Shown in pieces: positions 60,724-64,000 of a stretch of DNA of 64,000 nt. The stretch covers positions 1-64,000 of the forward strand of contig JBLWUQ010000001.1 of the NCBI GenBank assembly GCA_048268845.1, in the 5' to 3' direction. Under the pieces are notes generated by a model that saw only the letters and a list, made by a program, of their open reading frames with translations, did no database searches and was not told where the DNA came from. This DNA is from Muriiphilus sp048268845. Its GTDB lineage: Bacteria > Pseudomonadota > Alphaproteobacteria > Rhodobacterales > Rhodobacteraceae. Each line of letters begins with the position of its first letter. Within the stretch, counting starts at the first letter, position 1. A program made the position numbers and the translations under genes.

Positions 60724-61308
60724 TCAGCCGCCCGCCTGCCAGTTGAGGATCGCCTCGGACGGCCACAGGAGCATCACCACGTTCAGGACCAGCCCGTCGC
60801 GGATCAGCGCGGTGGTCAGCGCCTCGAACCCGACGCAGATCGCCACGCTGACCCAGACCGGCAACCTGCGCGCCAACCAGAACCCGATCAGCATTGCGAC
60901 GATGTCGGCGGTGGAGTTCACCACGCTGTCACCGATATAGTCGGCCGAAAGGGTGGTGTTGCGGTAGCGTTCGATCACGGCGGTGGTGTTTTCGAGCACC
61001 TCCCAGCCCGCTTCGACCAGCGTCGCGATGACCAGCCGCCAGCCAATCGGCATCCGCCGCGCCACCAGCCACAGCGCGCCATAGAAGGCGAAGCCGTGGA
61101 TCAGGTGACTGGGCGTATACCAGTCGGTCAGGTGCATGTTGCTTTCCGGCGTGCCGAGGCCACCATACCAAAGCCAGACCGCGCCGCTTGCGCTGATGAT
61201 CGTGCGGCCCATGGCATAGAGGATCACGCCGCTTGCCAGCGTGATGAATAACGTGACCCAATAGGGCAGGAAGCGCCGGTCGAACATCGTGGCAATGGTG
61301 CACAGCAC
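60724..61308 (-). CDS. DUF2585 family membrane protein
   Basis: A 194-residue protein (or 187 from ATG 61287) with about five hydrophobic helices and the family segment HLTDWYTPSHLIHGFAFYGALWLVARR followed by EAGWEVLENTTAVIERYR. DUF2585 (UPF0314) proteins are small inner-membrane proteins of unknown function found in alphaproteobacteria. It is a single gene at the right edge of the flagellar cluster and probably unrelated to it. Confidence 0.88.
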   Translation of the reverse strand: MLCTIATMFDRRFLPYWVTLFITLASGVILYAMGRTIISASGAVWLWYGGLGTPESNMHLTDWYTPSHLIHGFAFYGALWLVARRMPIGWRLVIATLVEAGWEVLENTTAVIERYRNTTLSADYIGDSVVNSTADIVAMLIGFWLARRLPVWVSVAICVGFEALTTALIRDGLVLNVVMLLWPSEAILNWQAGG

Positions 61309-61434
61309 GGCACCTCTGTCCAGCGCACATGCCGCATGGCAAGCTGCTGCCGAATACCGCCTATTTGATCTGTGTCGTTTTGGCCGCGCCCGAAATGTCT
61401 ATCCTTTGCCCGAACGGACCCCGGAGGAGCCCGC

Positions 61435-63048
61435 ATGACCAGGATTATCGACGTCCCGCTCTACCCCTATCAGCGCAACCGCGATCAGGATGCGATCCCG
61501 ATCGCGCGTCACCCGGTGGTGGTGGTCGGCGCCGGGCCGGTCGGGCTGGCCATGGCCATCGACCTTGCCCAGCAGGATGTGCCCGTCGTGGTGCTCGACA
61601 ACAACGAGAAGGTTTCGGTGGGGTCGCGCGCGGTCAGCTATGCCAAGCGCCCGCTCGAGATCCTCGACCGGCTAGGCTGCGGCGCGCCGATTGTCGAGCA
61701 GGGCGTGGCATGGAACATCGGCAAGGTCTTCTTCGCCGACCGCCAGATCAATGCGTTCGACCTGCTGCCCGAAGACGGCCACGGACGCCCGGCCTTTGTC
61801 AATCTGCCGCAATATCGCCTCGAGGCAACCCTTGTCGAACGCCTGCACGCGCTTCAGGCCGAGGGCAAACAGGTCCAGCTGCGCGGCGGCAACAAGGTTT
61901 CGGCCATCGCCAGCCACGACGATCATGTCACGCTCGAGATCGACACGCCCGAAGCCGCCTACAACATCGAAGCCGATTGGCTGATCGCCTGTGACGGGGC
62001 CGGGTCGCCAATCCGCCGCATGATGGGGATCGACTTTGCCGGCAGGGCTTTCGAGGACAATTTCCTGATCGTCGATGTTGTCATGCGGGCAGATTTTCCG
62101 AGCGAACGCTGGTTCTGGTTCGACCCGCCGTTCCACCGTGGCCAGTCGGTGCTGTTGCACAAGCAGCCCGACGACCTCTGGCGGATCGAGTTCCAGATCG
62201 GCCGCGACATCGACCGCGAGGCCGAGCTTGCGCCCGAGGCCATCGACCGACGCCTGCGCGCGATGCTGGGCAAGGAGGTGAGCTATGAGCTTGAATGGGC
62301 CTCGATCTACAACTTCGAATGCCGCCGGATGCAGAAGTTTCACCAGAACCGGGTGATCTTCGCCGGCGACTCGGCGCATCAGGTCGCGCCGTTCGGGGCA
62401 CGCGGCGCGAACGCGGGATTGCAGGACGTTGACAATCTGGGCTGGAAGCTCGCGCTGGTGCTGAACGGCAGCGCGCCCGCGACGCTGCTCGAGAGTTACG
62501 ATTTCGAGCGGATTCTTGGGGCGGACGAGAACATCCGGCACTCGTCGCGCTCGACCGAGTTCATCACCCCGAAATCCGAGATGTCGCTGATGTTTCGCGA
62601 TGCCGTGCTCGACCTTGCCGAGGCGCATGAGTTCACCCGTCCGTTGGTGAACTCGGGCCGGCTGTCGCTGCCGGCGGTCTATGACGGCTCGCCGATCAAT
62701 ACGCCCGACGCGCTCGCGGACGGGCCTGAACGCAGTCGCCCCGGCGCTCCCTGCCCCGATGCGCCGGTCGGCGATGGCTTCCTGCTGTCCCGGCTTGGCG
62801 GCGGCTTCACGCTTCTGACCATCGACACCGACGCGCCGGCGACAGTGGAGGAGGACGGCATCACCGCCACGCGACTGGCGCTGTCGGCTGGTGACGATCC
62901 GACCGGCGCGCTCACGGCGCGCTATCTCGGCGCGGCGCCCACGGCGGTCTACCTGATCCGCCCCGACCAACACGTCGCGGCGCGGTTCGCGGATTATGAC
63001 GAGGACCAGATCCGCTTTGCCATCCGCCGCGCTACCGGAAAGGAATGA
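61435..63048 (+). CDS. FAD-dependent aromatic-ring-type monooxygenase/oxidoreductase
   Basis: A 537-residue group A flavin monooxygenase. It shows the FAD loop VVVVGAGPVGLAMAIDLAQQDVPVVVLDN, the DG motif DWLIACDGAGSPIRRMMG and the GD motif RVIFAGDSAHQVAPFGARGANAGLQDVDNLGWKLALVL. Its C-terminal thioredoxin-like region is like that of phenol or 3-(3-hydroxyphenyl)propionate hydroxylases. The start is ATG 61435 after GGAGGA. It is followed after four bases by a DUF2783 gene. Substrate is likely an aromatic or polyketide-type compound but unproven. Confidence 0.87.
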   Translation: MTRIIDVPLYPYQRNRDQDAIPIARHPVVVVGAGPVGLAMAIDLAQQDVPVVVLDNNEKVSVGSRAVSYAKRPLEILDRLGCGAPIVEQGVAWNIGKVFFADRQINAFDLLPEDGHGRPAFVNLPQYRLEATLVERLHALQAEGKQVQLRGGNKVSAIASHDDHVTLEIDTPEAAYNIEADWLIACDGAGSPIRRMMGIDFAGRAFEDNFLIVDVVMRADFPSERWFWFDPPFHRGQSVLLHKQPDDLWRIEFQIGRDIDREAELAPEAIDRRLRAMLGKEVSYELEWASIYNFECRRMQKFHQNRVIFAGDSAHQVAPFGARGANAGLQDVDNLGWKLALVLNGSAPATLLESYDFERILGADENIRHSSRSTEFITPKSEMSLMFRDAVLDLAEAHEFTRPLVNSGRLSLPAVYDGSPINTPDALADGPERSRPGAPCPDAPVGDGFLLSRLGGGFTLLTIDTDAPATVEEDGITATRLALSAGDDPTGALTARYLGAAPTAVYLIRPDQHVAARFADYDEDQIRFAIRRATGKE

Positions 63049-63052
63049 GGAC

Positions 63053-63250
63053 ATGGCCAGACTGACCCTGACCCCGAATATCGACGGTGCCGACGATTTC
63101 TATGCCGAGTTGCTGGCGGTGCATGACGGCCTGCCGAAACCGGCCAGCGACGCGCTGAACGCCCGGCTGATCCTGACGCTGGCCAACCACATCGGCGACC
63201 GCAAGGTGCTGACCGAGGCGCTGCGACTGGCGGCGGGTGCATCTGAGTAA
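63053..63250 (+). CDS. DUF2783 domain protein
   Basis: A 65-residue acidic helical protein (MARLTLTPNIDGADDFYAELLAVHDGLPKPASDALNARLILTLANHIGDRKVLTEALRLA) of the DUF2783 family. Such proteins are usually encoded next to flavin monooxygenases, as here, four bases after the stop. It may be an accessory subunit of that enzyme. AGGAATGAGG precedes the ATG. No catalytic residues are evident. Confidence 0.85.
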   Translation: MARLTLTPNIDGADDFYAELLAVHDGLPKPASDALNARLILTLANHIGDRKVLTEALRLAAGASE

Positions 63251-63261
63251 GCCGGGCTTCG

Positions 63262-63675
63262 CTAGAACGCCTTTCCCGGCAGCGCGATGGCCTGTCGCAG
63301 CCAATCGGCGATCTGCGCTTCGTCCAGGTCATCATCCTCATGGATGCTGAAATAGCGCGTGCCTTCCACCTTCGACGTGCCCGGCGGAACCGGCGTCAAT
63401 GACGTACCGCGCATGAAGGTCAGTTGGACGTATTTCTTGTAGCAATACATCGCGAAGAACCAGCCATCCTCCTTGCCATAGAGCGGCGTGTTCCACTTGA
63501 CCGCCTTCTTGACGCCGGGAAAGACCCGCACGACGATCTCGTCCAGCCGCCGGCCAATTTCGCTTTTCCAGCCCGGCATCGCGGCGATGTAAGCCTGAAC
63601 GGGCGCATCGCCCTCGCCCTTCGGGATCTGCGGATTGCCGCTGGACAGCAGCCTGGGCTGGGTCTTGTCGCTCAA
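63262..63675 (-). CDS. DUF1801 domain protein
   Basis: A 137-residue protein of the DUF1801 / YdhG-like fold (PVQAYIAAMPGWKSEIGRRLDEIVVRVFPGVKKAVKWNTPLYGKEDGWFFAMYCYKKYVQLTFMRGTSL). These small proteins have no settled function; some relatives bind small ligands. It is convergent with the DUF2783 gene and stands alone. Confidence 0.85.
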   Translation of the reverse strand: MSDKTQPRLLSSGNPQIPKGEGDAPVQAYIAAMPGWKSEIGRRLDEIVVRVFPGVKKAVKWNTPLYGKEDGWFFAMYCYKKYVQLTFMRGTSLTPVPPGTSKVEGTRYFSIHEDDDLDEAQIADWLRQAIALPGKAF

Positions 63676-63778
63676 GGGCAGATCATAGCGCAGAACTTCG
63701 TCGCGTTGGAACGGCGTTTCACCTTGCCGCGCTGGCGCAGCCTTCTACGCTGGCACTCTCAGCACAGCGGGGTTCGCC

Positions 63779-64000
63779 ATGAAACTTAGCGGAAGATGCC
63801 TTTGCGGGCGGATCGGCTATGAGATCGACGGCTGGGTCAGCCAGATACAGGCCTGCCACGCCGAACGCTGCCGCCGCGCGACCGGAGGGTTATTCGCACC
63901 GGAAATCGCCGCCTCGGCAGAGGGGTTCAGGTGGGTCGGGGACGAAAGCGCCATTGCGAGCTACACCGCCCCGATCCTGCATGAGCCGCCCGCCTATCGC
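63779..64000 (+). CDS. GFA-family (glutathione-dependent formaldehyde-activating-like) protein, 5' part
   Basis: Seventy-four codons up to the window edge. It begins MKLSGRCLCGRIGYEIDG and continues QACHAERCRRATGG, the GFA/CENP-V family motif CxCG...CHCxxCRR with zinc-binding cysteines, here with CHAERC in place of CHCxxC, so one cysteine is replaced by Ala. It is likely a zinc-containing carbon-sulfur lyase-like protein; the rest of the gene lies outside the window. Confidence 0.8.
   Translation, partial: MKLSGRCLCGRIGYEIDGWVSQIQACHAERCRRATGGLFAPEIAASAEGFRWVGDESAIASYTAPILHEPPAYR

Overview
The window is high-GC DNA from an alphaproteobacterium, most likely a member of the Rhodobacteraceae/Rhodobacterales. 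The evidence is the dnaA-dnaN-recF-gyrB block beside rpsT, mutM, ubiE and ubiB, the FlaF/FlbT pair (alphaproteobacterial flagellin regulators), CtrA-like TTAA-N7-TTAA boxes, and a cluster of GANTC (CcrM) sites upstream of rpsT and dnaA. I recognised no rRNA, tRNA, CRISPR array or complete insertion sequence.

Layout. 1-860: the end of a formate dehydrogenase locus (fdhD 3' end, delta subunit, one unknown protein). 892-1995: an RNA methyltransferase. 2041-9487: an arginine-type catabolic and uptake locus. A TetR regulator, aminotransferase, ThDP-dependent 2-ketoarginine-type decarboxylase and DDAH-like hydrolase run leftward as a tightly coupled operon. A four-gene polar amino acid ABC transporter runs rightward. 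The divergent promoter carries a near-perfect palindrome. 9581-11511: a membrane protein and a haem-binding ethylbenzene-dehydrogenase-gamma-like protein. 11512-14706: an accessory stretch with a doubtful ORF, a LysR/EamA divergent pair and a YjdM/PhnA-like zinc-ribbon protein. 15070-23291: gyrB, a VOC protein, recF, an intruding low-GC NYN-domain gene, dnaN, dnaA and rpsT, all on the minus strand. 23447-28390: enoyl-CoA hydratase, mutM, ubiE-ubiB and a phosphotransferase.

28454-60610 is a continuous flagellar and motility cluster of about 32 kb: flgD, fliK, flgJ-like, flgN-like, flagellin, flaF, flbT, a DUF1217 gene, fliI, flgB, flgC, fliE, fliQ, flgF, flgG, flgA, flgH, a fliL paralogue, a FliJ-like gene, flhB, fliR, flhA, a lytic transglycosylase, a large unknown periplasmic protein, motA, a MotE-like gene, an unknown membrane protein, fliL, fliF, a fliH-like gene, fliN, fliP, flgI, flgL, flgK, flgE and motB. 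Candidate CtrA boxes lie in five of its promoter regions, which suggests cell-cycle-type control of flagellar genes. fliG and fliM are not in the window.

60724-64000: a DUF2585 membrane protein, a flavin monooxygenase with a DUF2783 partner, a DUF1801 protein and the start of a GFA-family gene.

The most unusual feature is in the replication block. A low-GC NYN-domain (PIN-like nuclease) gene sits between dnaN and recF and is stop/start-coupled to recF. The 80 bp in front of it hold, on the opposite strand, a TTGACA-type promoter and an intrinsic terminator that could define a small RNA of about 60 nt. This is the best candidate here for an undescribed RNA/nuclease module.
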